A DNA stretch of 64,000 nucleotides from assembly GCA_028023455.1 (NCBI GenBank), contig JAQFVV010000037.1, positions 1,922,001 through 1,986,000 on the forward strand, written 5' to 3'. Below, piece by piece: positions 1-9,540 of the stretch. This DNA comes from Epiperipatus broadwayi (taxonomy: Eukaryota; Onychophora; Udeonychophora; Euonychophora; Peripatidae). Both the position numbers and the translations under genes were made by a program. The notes below the pieces were generated by a model. It ran no database searches and was not told where the DNA came from. It saw only the letters and a list, made by a program, of their open reading frames with translations. Each line of letters starts with the position of its first letter. Position 1 is the stretch's first letter.

Positions 1-1615
1 AAAATAAAATTAATGCATCTGAAAATCTTTACAGTCATCAGTATAGCTGATAAGGTAAGAATATTTTATACTATCATTAAGATATATACATACTCATATA
101 CTGAAAAATGATGGGGCAAAGATGCTCCTTTGAAGTGTTTCAATTGAGTAAGAATTGGATGAAAATATATTTTTATTATTATATTTAACAGTTCTATAAT
201 GTATGAATGATTCAAACAATTTAATTAGAATTTTTCAAGACTCAAATTATGTAATTGACTAAAAGAATATTATGGTCAAATTTGTCAAAGGTTTTAGATA
301 TTTTATATGGCGTGAACAATATGAAATGATAAGAAGATTAGTTTCAGATAATTTATTGCATGATAAACCATGTTGATTGGGAGCTAAAAGTTTATTAAGA
401 TCTAAGATAATTTTATCATAAATACATTACTCAATAATTCTAGCAATTATGTGTAAGACAAAAATAGGTCTATATATTCAGGTTAAGTTTTTAAAGCCAT
501 TTTATACGTATACACTTTTTTACCATTTTCAGGATTGTGTACCATTTTTTATAGATTAGTTAAAAATGTGACTGAGTGCATCCTTCATATATAAAAGGGG
601 TGTCATCTGGAACTAGAATTCAACCTGAATTGTTTGATGAAAAATATAATATCAGGTTCAGAAACAAATCAATGATTATTTTTTCATAGAAGAAACATTG
701 GAAATACTAGATGTAGAATGATATTGAGTTAGATTGGTCATCTTAGAAATATATCTAGAAAAATCAAAGTGGCAGTAGTATTATTTGTATTTGCCTTTTA
801 GTTAAATCAAAATCTTTAATTTTGGACCAGATTTTTTTTTTTAAATATTTAATTATCATATTTCATAAAATTTTTAATAATCTATTTTGTGAATGACATT
901 TAATAATTTTATAAAATTAACAAAGGTATTGTAAAAAAAAAATTCCTTTTACTTTTTGAGGTATTATCTGTGATGATATGATTTTTCTTTATTTCTTTGA
1001 GAATTACTGAAAACCATGGAGAATAATGATTGTTTGTGATAATTTTTATTGGAATATAGAACAAAACAGATTGTAAAAATTCCATACCAAAATTAACATC
1101 AGAAGAGCTCCAAATATACATCTAAATAATTTCCTCTTTAGTAATTCCATCTGGTAAATTAAAAGGCAGTATGGTCAATGCTAGTGAATTTTAAATAAAA
1201 TGTGAGTGGGGAATGATGGGGATCAAGGGAAAGAAGAGATACAATTATAATTAATAGTGGAAGGCTTGCTAAAAATGTAGTCTAATTTTTGGTGTTTACA
1301 ATTGGTAGTCATGATATTATTGTTTCAGGTTTAATAAATTAATGAATTGCAACATCTTGAATGCTGTTAAAGATAGATTGGAAAGATGGTGTTATCAAAA
1401 TACAGATCAGGAATATTAAAATCACCAGTAATAATGATATGGTAATCATATAAAATAAAATAAAAATTCAAAGAAACATAAAAGATAATTTAATTCAGAT
1501 AAGGAAGTATTAGGTTTCATACATACATTAACCAAAAGAATTTTGTAACTCCTATTTAATACTAATTCACATCAAATAGATTCATATAAGGGAATAAACA
1601 CAGAAATAGATTACA
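1..1615. other. AT-rich DNA, no gene seen
   Basis: I see no coding region, RNA gene or repeat family here. Open frames are short and low in complexity, and the composition matches the AT-rich background of the window. Confidence 0.6.
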
Positions 1616-1756
1616 GACCAAATCCTTCTACTCTTTTCTTCTTTTTTTTACTTCCAATTATTACTTTTTTTTCTTCTTACTTTTTCTTCTTATTATTGCT
1701 TTTTTCTTACTTTTTCTTCTCTTTTTCTCACTTCTTTTTCTTACTTGTTCTTATTA
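1616..1756. repeat. Polypyrimidine tract
   Basis: About 140 bp composed almost entirely of T and C on the + strand, built of irregular TTCTTCTTT and TTACTT blocks. It is low-complexity sequence, with the potential of a homopurine/homopyrimidine tract to adopt non-B DNA. No function can be assigned. Confidence 0.7.
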
Positions 1757-1821
1757 TGTGTTAGAATATTTATACAATCTATTTATTACAAGATAGTACA
1801 TATCAACAACGACAACAAAAA

Positions 1822-1993
1822 AGTTTTATAATTTTAAGATATTATATGATCATACAAATAATATATATTCATGAAATATGTAGAACAAGCAATTAGATAT
1901 AAATTATAGTTTTATAATTTTAAGATATTATATGATCATACAAATAATATATATTCATGAAATATGTAGAACAAGCAATTAGATATAAATTAT
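1822..1993. repeat. Perfect tandem duplication, 2 x 86 bp
   Basis: Two adjacent copies starting at 1822 and 1908, each beginning AGTTTTATAATTTTAAG. I find no difference between them by eye, which suggests a recent duplication (or an assembly collapse or expansion). Confidence 0.9.
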
Positions 1994-2170
1994 AATATTA
2001 TAAGAAAATAAAAATAGTAAATACAATGATAATTAATTATTATATACAGTATTTCAATTTGCAGAAGTACTTTCAGTTAATTCCTTAATCCTCCTTAACT
2101 GTCGTTAAATTAAAAAAACAAAATGGAAGCAAACATCATCAACTCAAATCCCATGAATCCTGAATTTTAA

Positions 2171-2460
2171 CATTAGTAGCTTGTCTATTAATTATATTCA
2201 TTTTATTTCTACTTATTAAAATTGCCTCCTTAATTATTCTTTTATTATGGCTTCTCTCTTCATGAAGAATCTTAACATTTTAATGTCATATTTACATGTT
2301 TTTTCATGATCAAAGGACATGTAAATATAAATTTAAGTTTGATATTGAAAGTGTTAAAATTCTTCATGAAGAGAGAAATGATAATAAAAGAAAAATTAAG
2401 AAGGCAATTTTAATAAATAAAAATAAAATGAATATAATTAATAGACAAACTTCCAACATT
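2171..2460. repeat. Imperfect palindrome, about 130-bp arms
   Basis: The left arm (from 2171) is reverse-complementary to the right arm (ending 2460). Matching landmarks are TTCTCTCTTCATGAAG on the left with CTTCATGAAGAGAGAA on the right, and TGTCTATTAATTATATTC with GAATATAATTAATAGAC. The loop is only a few tens of bases. It may be a foldback or MITE-like element; no coding sequence is inside. Confidence 0.75.
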
Positions 2461-2807
2461 GAAAAAAAAAGTTGATTATATATACATGTATTTTGAAAAA
2501 ATCCTTATATAGAGCAAAAACCAATTAAATAAAAAAAATATTTATTTTTATATAATTGTTTAATTTCATTTGTGTTTGAATCATTATTAAATATATATTC
2601 TATAAAATTTAAATAAATTTCACTATTTTCATCTTCATAGTTTCAAATAACTTTATTTATAAATAAATATAAGATTCAAAGCAGAAATAAATATATAAGA
2701 AAAGAAGAAAAAAGAATGCATATAGAATATGGTATAAATGTCAGAAGAACAATAGCAAAAAAATATAAATAAATAAAAAGAGAAAATATTTTATAATAAT
2801 ATAGTTT

Positions 2808-3110
2808 TTCCACATTGTTTTGAGCTAAAACATTACTGTGTTTTCATTTTGGACTTATAGCTTTTTAGATAAATAAAAAGGTAAAAGATGGCTGCTGGAG
2901 GGTTGCATTATATTCTAAGATCTAGATGTAGTGCCCTCAGATCCAAGGCTTCTCATTGATGAAAGCTACAATATAGAAACTAGTCTGGGGATATTGGATG
3001 AGTAGGCACTAGATAAAGATTTTATGCACAAACCTTCTTGTATCCATTGATTACTCTTTCACTGGGTGGCACTACTGTATGGAGAGTTTTGCCTGTTATT
3101 ACCAATATAA
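2808..3110 (+). mobile_element. Hammerhead-bearing repeat family C, copy 1
   Basis: This segment recurs at 3640-3900 (inverted), 8718-9040 (inverted) and 9176-9540. It starts near a CATTGTTTTGAGC-like motif, contains GGCTGCTGGAGGGTTGC and ends near GGCACTACTGTATGGAGAG. A hammerhead fold lies at its centre (2936-3003). There is no open reading frame, so it is non-coding and non-autonomous. The size and tandem tendency resemble retrozymes. Together with the 3640-3900 copy it forms an inverted pair. Confidence 0.7.
2936..3003 (+). ncRNA. Hammerhead ribozyme fold, family C copy C1 (core C3 is U)
   Basis: Hand-paired type I layout. Outer stem I pairs AUCCAA (2941-2946) with UUGGAU (2994-2999). 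Inner stem I pairs UUCUCA (2950-2955) with UGGGGA (2986-2991). The core is UUGAUGA (2956-2962) where the consensus is CUGAUGA, followed by a short poorly paired stem II (2963-2975) and GAAA (2976-2979). Stem III is the minimal palindrome ACUAGU, and the predicted cleavage site GUC ends at 2985. The C3-to-U change is expected to abolish or strongly reduce catalysis. Such short stem III forms are known to work better as dimers. Confidence 0.65.
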
Positions 3111-3639
3111 ATGTATCAAATCATTATTACTATCATTATTAAAAATTAAACTTATTAATCTTATTTGAAATGTTGTTAAGAACCATTGTAATTTAATACA
3201 GAGCATAGTTTGTTCACTATGAAGGAAATATTAAAAATACTATAAATTTACTACAGCGTAACACTGCCTTCAACTAGATAGGTCACATTCATAGCACTAA
3301 ATAAATTCAAACTTGTGAGGGAGAAGAAGCAGAGAACGAATATGTAAACGGTAATGAAATTTAAATTGAAAAATTTACATATTGCACTTGCATGATAAAA
3401 CAACATATGAATCTTTTTTATTTATTGCATAGATATTTTTAGTGATAAATCACACCTAAAATTTTCTTTCATCGATTGTTGTTGCTCAGCACATTCTACT
3501 TTGATGTTAAATGGATCAAAATTTGTAACCAGAATTAATTTCATATATTCCAGGAACATCGATTTTATATTGGTGTTTCTTTTAGATGTTATCCTAATAA
3601 TAATCATAATAACATCAATAACAATAGTAGCAACTATCT

Positions 3640-3900
3640 CCATACAACAGTGCCACCCAGTGCAAGCCATAGTAACCAATAGATGCTAGAAGACTAGTGC
3701 AGCAATATCCCCATTGCAGTGCCTAATCATCCAATATCCCCACAGTAGTTTCTAGCTTGTGGCCTTCATTAATTAGGAGTTTTGAATCTGAGAGTACTAC
3801 ATCTATATCTTTGGATTACTATGGCTTGCTCTGAGTGGGACTCCTGGAGAGAGTTGCTACTGTTTAAGTAGCCTGTGTAAGCATACAAAATGATGATCAT
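3640..3900 (-). mobile_element. Hammerhead-bearing repeat family C, copy 2 (inverted)
   Basis: Reverse-complement relative of 2808-3110, recognised by GTGCCACCCAGTGCAAGCC at the left, ATCCAATATCCCC in the middle and a CTGAGAG...CTACATCTA block. Arms differ at many positions, so the pair is old. The spacer to copy 1 (3111-3639) holds no recognisable feature. Confidence 0.65.
3721..3792 (-). ncRNA. Decayed hammerhead fold, family C copy C2
   Basis: Reading the - strand, the core is UUAAUGA (3772 down to 3766) against consensus CUGAUGA, so C3 and the essential G5 are both changed. GAAA is kept (3752-3749). The stem II hairpin keeps GGC pairing with GCU around a CACAA loop. UUGGAU of stem I is kept, but the cleavage triplet is altered. 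It should be inactive. Confidence 0.5.
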
Positions 3901-4195
3901 GTGATGTTTTATTAACAAGAATCATTGAAAGACTTTATTACTTAGGAGTTCATAAAGCTTGAGCAATGAAATGCCAAAATTGGAATGCATCTGAGGCTTC
4001 ACACTCTACTACTATACTAAGTCATAAAAGACACAAATAATATTTATAATGTAAAAGATTTTTTTTTTTTTAAAAAAATGTTACCTGAAAAATTGTCATT
4101 GCCAGTTTTATATAATGCACCTAGATCAATCAGCCTTTAAATGACCAACTTCAAATCAAGTCACATAATTTCAAAAAAAAAGTAGTGGATTAAAC

Positions 4196-4680
4196 GGCAT
4201 TAGTCAGTTAAACAATGAGTAGCTGATGAAGGTTTGAAGGTTTTTTTAACATTTTTAATCTCTAGCCAAAAGATAAATGGATAACACATACAGACTCAGA
4301 CCAATAAATGAGACTATAAATCCAGACCAATAGCTGATATGACAAAGTCTTTTTAAAAACAATTTTCATTAAAAGGCTTATGTTCTAATGCATTACAAAG
4401 TATTTTGGTATAGATGAATTATTAAATGAGAATATACATATACCATCAATTTTATGAAAACATTCTTTGACATTACAGTGGTTTATGATAGTAAATGGCA
4501 TTAGTCACTTACACAATGAATAGCTGATGAAGATTTGAAGGTTTTTCCACCATTTTTACTCTCTAGCCAAAAAATAAATGAATATTCATATACAGTCACA
4601 GACCAATAAATGAGACTATGAATCCAGACCAATAGCTGATGTGACAAATAATCTTTTTAAAAACAATTTTCATTAAATTA
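4196..4680. repeat. Two direct copies of a ~190-bp repeat, 301 bp apart
   Basis: Copies start at 4196 and 4497 with GGCATTAGTCA, and share AGCTGATGAAG, CTCTAGCCAAAA, AGACCAATAAATGAGACTAT and TTTTTAAAAACAATTTTCAT. About 110 bp between them is not repeated in the second copy. No ORF is present. CTGATGA occurs, but no GAAA box follows a hairpin, so I do not call a ribozyme. Confidence 0.75.
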
Positions 4681-5050
4681 CTACCAGAAAATACTCAAGT
4701 AAAATTAAAAAAGACTTATTGTTTAACAATTACAATGAGTATACTAAATGGGGAGTACTTAAGCGGGGCCAATGTCTATAAGACCCTAAGAATAGGTTGA
4801 TTTCAGTTGTGGCTGAGTTCATTCTGTGTATATCCTGTACCTAGGCTGCAGGTTAACCTATGAGTTGTTGATGAGTGTGTTTTGTTGAGATCTTCTAGGG
4901 TGGTTGAGGGACACAAAATAAGTTCCATGTGTACTCGTATCTGCTTTTGGTGGATAGCATTTGGTCTCTATTCTTCATTTTTAATAGTTTTTGGGCAAAG
5001 ATGTTTTCATCAGGGTTGGTTAAGATGAAGATCTTCATACATCAGACTGT
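4681..5050. other. No gene seen, probable 3' flank of LINE relic
   Basis: Slightly less AT-rich than its surroundings. It lies just downstream, on the - strand, of the LINE fragment at 5051-5397 and may be that element's 3' untranslated part. Stops are present in all frames. Confidence 0.4.
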
Positions 5051-5397
5051 TCATAGAGTGTATGTTAGATATATGGAAAGTCTAAACACTGCAAGTGGTT
5101 GGTGTTTTAGGCAGTTTTTTAAGGACATAATTTGGAAGTAGTCTATTTTTGTATTTTCATATATAGTACTTCTTAGGTTACTTAATCCGAGGCAGGTGAG
5201 AATCATATGTTCAAACGTTTCCTCCTTGTCTATGGCAAATGTTACAAATTGGATTAATTTTTGTGATATGTTGTTTGTAATAAAGAAAGGCATTTGTTGG
5301 CATTGCATCTGTGTTTATCTTTATCAGCAGGTCTAGAAATTTTGGCTCCATGTTCCAGTATTTGAAACATGAGGTCAGCTTTTTATTAGTAATTCCT
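5051..5397 (-). pseudogene. LINE relic: C-terminal zinc-binding (zf-RVT-like) part of a reverse transcriptase
   Basis: Two - strand frames join into one homologous region. The first reads FKYWNMEPKFLDLLIKIN... and ends with the zinc-knuckle-like KINPICNICHRQ. The second continues as KEETFEHMILTCLGLSNL and ends FRLSIYLTYTL. The same protein pattern occurs at 40.6 kb and 43.0 kb. The C-x2-C...H...C layout after an RT domain is the zf-RVT type seen at the C-terminus of several LINE clades. A frameshift sits just after CHRQ. The RT catalytic core is absent, so this is a 5'-truncated dead copy. Confidence 0.65.
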
Positions 5398-5667
5398 AGT
5401 TTTTGTTTGACCGCTTTGGTGTTAGGGTGGGTGAGGTCATAAATTTCCTATATCTTGCATTTTAAATTAAAAAAGATTTAGGAGCATTTTTAATGTGAAG
5501 AATAATTCGACTTCTCTTTAATCACAAATCATTCAATTCTCTAACAAATTTTTCATTCACTCTTAAATTTTTTTTTGAATACTGTATTTATAAAAAATGT
5601 AAAATTTAAAAATGTCAACTATTTTGCCATTTCTAAGTAAAACAAATTTACAGATATTATTTATTTA

Positions 5668-5763
5668 TTTGCATTATTCTAGGAAACAATTTTAAAATAA
5701 CCCCCCCCCCCCTATTTGCATTATTCTAGGAAACAATTTTAAAATAAAATTGCCCCCCCCCCC
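5668..5763. repeat. Tandem duplication with two poly-C runs
   Basis: A 47-bp unit is present twice (starts 5668 and 5715). Each unit contains GCATTATTCTAGGAAAC and is followed by a run of about 11-12 C residues (5701-5712 and 5753-5763). Homopolymer lengths are prone to sequencing error. Confidence 0.8.
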
Positions 5764-7640
5764 TTATTTTTGGTTCAAGCCTCTCAGACCAACATTCCCT
5801 TTACTATATTTACAAAGGTAAAAAAAATCCATTTAGGGACTCCATTTATTTATTTTTTATAACATGATAAAACAAGCAGGGCTAAACTTTTGATCTCCAA
5901 ATGACTGTATGCAACAATATGCAAATAAATCTCAAAGGAAGTGAATGATTGAATGCAAATTGTAGTACTAGAAGTTTGTAACTATGTGTGAGGTTTATTT
6001 TAAATGTACATTTTTAGATTTTGTTATGACCCAAAAAATTTCTACTAACATTTCTGTAATTAGCAACAGCCAAACAAAGTTTTCTAAATTGCAGATTAAA
6101 ACAAAATTATTTACAAATAACAACATCCAGATCAATTAACTGTTACTAGCAATAATTTCTATAGAAAAGGCTAAGCAATAAATTATATAAAAGCTATCTA
6201 TATATTTGCTGAAAGCCTAATGAATGATTTAATATATTATAATTATTTTTAATTTCATTTTATTTTTTGGATTTTTTAGTTTTACAAATTTTTATTTTTT
6301 CTAGAAATATTATATTTATTTTTTTTTGTACTTTTTTTTTTTTTTTTCATAATCTTTGCTTTAGTTCAGAAGACCAATTTAAATAAGTAATTGAAAAGAC
6401 TTTTTTTATTTATGAATAACCTTCTGTAGGGTAAAAACCTTTTCGAAAGTCCCTTACAGAGCAGCAGTGATAAAGAAGGCGTACTCACAAAGTTTGTGAA
6501 TTGCCAGATGACAAGTATTTAGCGTTTTTCATTTTTGTTTTACAGACTAACTAAGGATTATTAAATACCCATTTAGTGACTAATACTGATAAAATTAACT
6601 GGGTTAGATGTAAGGCAGTACTTAAAGAAAAAATCTCAAGTTTTTTGAAAAGCTCTGATTTGAACTCAAGATCGTAGGCATGGCAAGTGAAGATAAAAAG
6701 CTGTGCCTTTTAGACTTACCTCAGGCACCAAGATTAATCAACCCAGCACTGCTTATATACCCCAATCATTATAGGATAGTTAGACAGATTATTTATTGAT
6801 CAACTTCTAAAATAAAATAAATTAATTTGCTTTGAAAGTTTAAACTAAATAAGATTTAAACTCAGTCTGCTGTTATGTCAGATAATCTATTAGCATTATA
6901 TCTTAAGAAACTACATGAATTTATGATTTAGCTTTAAATATATGAAGAAACTATACTTAATATAGAGGAAGTGGAATGCTATAAAAATACCTATCCACTC
7001 TCAAACTACTATGAGACTACAACTCTTTTTAGACTATTTAATTTAATCAATACTTAAACAGGTAAGATTGGAATAGAGATTTTTGCTATTACATGAAGAT
7101 TGATATAAGCAAAAAGAATGATATGATGTTTTGCTTTTGCATACTAAGTTCTCCAGATCAAATAACATTATCAATTGGAAATACAGATTAGGAGCTAATA
7201 ATATGAAATCTACATAATTTTTACCAGTATCATGTTTGTTTGTATCATGGTTAATCAAGTATGCCAAGATAAATTTGTAGAGGTAGTAGAAAGAATGATA
7301 ATATTCTGATAAATTGTCACCTGTGCTTTCAATGATATTGCTGCAATCAGTAAACATTTTATGTAAGTATATTCAAAACATTTGTACATAGACCAAAATA
7401 TATGCCAATAACTAAACATTTTACAGATTTTGTGGGATTTAATTCAAAATATAGATATGATTTAATAGTATATAAGATAGATTTTATCATACTAATTATA
7501 TTTAAAATCTATTGACAGATATACCTTATATTTAATATTTATTTTCATTAAGTAAGTTAACTGTAAAGTGTTTTGTTGAAAATTTTATAAAAAATGTTTA
7601 TGATGTAGATATATGTTTACCTATGATACTAGTGACAATA
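5764..7640. other. AT-rich DNA, no gene seen
   Basis: No recognisable coding or repeat family. There are poly-T rich stretches near 6240-6350. Open frames near 7043-7357 lack any family resemblance. Confidence 0.5.
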
Positions 7641-7651
7641 TATCATCATCA

Positions 7652-7930
7652 TCAACCATTATCAACCCACTTCAGGATGGTCTCTCGTAGTTCATACCAT
7701 CTTCTCCGATCTTTAGCTTCTCTTCTCCACATCACCCCTACACACATTCTTATTTCATCCATCCATCTCACATGTGGTCTCTTTCTAGGTCTTTTACAAT
7801 CTCTTGGAATCCAGTTTAAGATTTCAATTGTCCATCTACTATCATCACTTCTAGCAATACAATATATTCCTAGATTTCAATGCATGTTTGCAGAAGTTTC
7901 CTGTTGCTTCACATATCCCTCCAGACACCA
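7652..7930 (-). pseudogene. RTE-like LINE relic: C-terminal end of the reverse transcriptase ORF
   Basis: On the - strand, 7870 to 7652 reads 72 residues plus a stop. It includes NWIPRDCKRPRKRPHVRWMD followed by WRREAKDRRRWYELRETILK and a stop. The W-IPR-x-KR-x-R-x-RP-x-x-RW-x-D-E-I ... A-x-DR-x-x-W pattern is the hallmark C-terminal tail of RTE-type and related LINE polymerases. A (TGA)n-like tract (ATCATCATCATC on the + strand, about 7642-7653) abuts the stop. Short simple-repeat 3' ends of this kind are typical of RTE elements. Upstream of 7870 the frame is broken, so only the 3' end of the element survives. Confidence 0.75.
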
Positions 7931-8016
7931 GAAGGTGGCTTACAAAAAATGTATACAAAACTGTTAAGTTGATCAGACTTTCTAATAAATCAAGATATTA
8001 TTTTTTCATTTAAGAC

Positions 8017-8256
8017 TCATCTAAAATCAAGAACTCCCTTTTGCATGTGCAACTGAGAATCTACAAACAAAGAATTTTGACATAAAACATACTCCCTTAT
8101 GAGATTTTCAAACAAATTTCTTTTTCCAGATCCAACAGTAAAGCTAGCTGGTGTTTCATTGACAAATTCAGGACAATCTATGTTGTTATATTCATGTTTT
8201 ATAAACAGAATTTGACAGGCACTGATATGCCTATGTATACAAGCGATGAAACTCAT
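8017..8256 (-). CDS. Unassigned 79-residue ORF
   Basis: An ATG-started ORF of balanced amino-acid composition (Cys, His, Pro, Asn, Glu well represented), unlike the low-complexity frames around it. It contains VGSGKRNLFENLIREYVL, which faintly recalls a P-loop, but the Ser/Thr after Gly-Lys is replaced by Arg, so it is not a valid Walker A. It could be a broken fragment of a mobile-element protein. No splice signals or neighbours support a host gene. I do not recognise it. Confidence 0.25.
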   Translation of the reverse strand: MSFIACIHRHISACQILFIKHEYNNIDCPEFVNETPASFTVGSGKRNLFENLIREYVLCQNSLFVDSQLHMQKGVLDFR

Positions 8257-8717
8257 AGTTAATGACTATTAAATCAATGGCTATAGTAACAGAATTGGAT
8301 TTAATAAAGCCACTAGTGATTCTACTTCCTGATTAGAATCTCTATTGATTCTTTTATAATATTTTGTAAATAGTTAAACTGTCTATATAAATAAAAAAGT
8401 AGTATATTTGAATCTAAAAAAAATAAATGAAATTGTTATTGCAAAAAGGGCATTGGGTATCTTCTACTATATTGCCTGTTGAAAAAAAAAAAATGTTGTA
8501 ATTCTCAAGGGTAATCTTATGATGCCAAAATTAGACAATACTGCTCTGCAATGAACACATAAAAATTCATTATAAAAATTTATTTAACAAATTATATCAA
8601 TAATTTGGATCTGATCATCTGCTTTCTTATGTCTGCTTTGTGTTAAGACAATGTATTAACAATGATTGTCATAACATCATAGAAATAAACTATTGCACAG
8701 AGGCTAAACTTTCCACA
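8257..8717. other. AT-rich spacer, nothing seen
   Basis: Between the unassigned ORF and the family C palindrome. No ORF, repeat or RNA gene was recognised. Confidence 0.5.
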
Positions 8718-8796
8718 CAGTAACAAGTACTCAGTGCAAGCCAGAGTAATCAAGGGATGTTAGAAGGTTTGTGCATAAAATCCCTGTCTAGTGCCT

Positions 8797-8863
8797 ATTA
8801 ATCCAATATCCCTAGACTAGTTTCTAATTTGTGGCTTTTATAAGTTAGGAGCCTTGGATCTGA
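8797..8863 (-). ncRNA. Decayed hammerhead fold, family C copy C3
   Basis: On the - strand the core reads CUUAUAA (8844-8838) against CUGAUGA, so the essential G5 and G8 are lost. GAAA is kept (8824-8821), followed by CUAGUC and UAGGGA. The outer stem I, AUCCAA with UUGGAU, is still perfect (8859-8854 with 8806-8801). It should be catalytically dead. Confidence 0.5.
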
Positions 8864-9344
8864 GAACATCACACCTAGATCTTAGGATCTAATGCAACCC
8901 TCCAGCAGCTACCTTTTACCATATTGGCTATCTATAAAGCCCTGAGTCCAAAATGAACATAATAATGTTTCAATTCAAGCTCATTAGTTTGTATAGTCAT
9001 ATAGATCTGAACTCCATTCAGCATCCATACTTTTTGGCACTCCTGTATGGAGAGTTTAGTCTCTGTATAAACAGCTTATGTAAACATAAAGAATGGTGAT
9101 CAGATGATGTTTAGTGGTTTAATACCAATCCTTCCTAATAGGATTATGGTGACTGTGATTTTTAAAGAAGCAAAGATATCAAAAAGTATGGATGCTGAAC
9201 TGAGATCGGATCTATACAAGATAATGAGCTTGAATTGAAAACATTATTGTGTTTTCATTTTGAACTCAAATTTATTGTTAGCTGATAAGATAAAAAGTGG
9301 CTGCTGGAAGGTTGCATTAGATCCTAAGACCTAGCTGCAATGCT

Positions 9345-9412
9345 CTCAGATACAAGGCTCCTCATTGATGAAAGCTACAACCTAGAAACTAGTCTGGGGA
9401 TATTGGATGAGT
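9345..9412 (+). ncRNA. Hammerhead ribozyme fold, family C copy C4 (core C3 is U)
   Basis: Inner stem I pairs UCCUCA (9359-9364) with UGGGGA (9395-9400), and outer stem I pairs AUACAA (9350-9355) with UUGGAU (9403-9408) with one mismatch. The core is UUGAUGA (9365-9371), then a weak stem II (9372-9384), GAAA (9385-9388), stem III ACUAGU, and a predicted cleavage after GUC at 9394. All core residues match the hammerhead consensus except C3, which is U as in copy C1. The two + strand copies sharing the same change suggests it was present in their common ancestor. Confidence 0.65.
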
Positions 9413-9540
9413 AGGCACTAAATAGGGATTTTATGCATAAACCTTCTTTCTTTCATTGATTACTTTGGCTTGCACTGAGTGGCACTACTGTATGGAGAGT
9501 TTAGCCTCTGTGTAAACAGCTTGTGTAAGCATAAAGAAAC

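Larger units (their letters stand above)
8718..9540. mobile_element. Hammerhead family C, palindromic pair
   Basis: The left arm (about 8718-9040, - orientation) is the reverse complement of the right arm (about 9176-9480, + orientation). Both contain the GCTGCTGG / CCAGCAGC block, AATGAGCTTGAATTGA or its complement, and one hammerhead each. The segment starting TGGCACTCCTGTATGG at 9035 is repeated directly as TGGCACTACTGTATGG at 9480. The + orientation half is therefore a partial head-to-tail dimer with a period of 445 bp. A non-coding repeat of a few hundred bases with a ribozyme per unit and head-to-tail periodicity is retrozyme-like. Confidence 0.7.

Noticed and set aside
5701-5763. Poly-C runs as a functional quadruplex-type element
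   Set aside because: They belong to a simple 47-bp tandem duplication, and homopolymer lengths are unreliable; no further support.
7623-7967. 114-residue + strand frame
   Set aside because: The - strand gives the RTE-like C-terminal motif with a natural stop; the + strand frame is its antisense.
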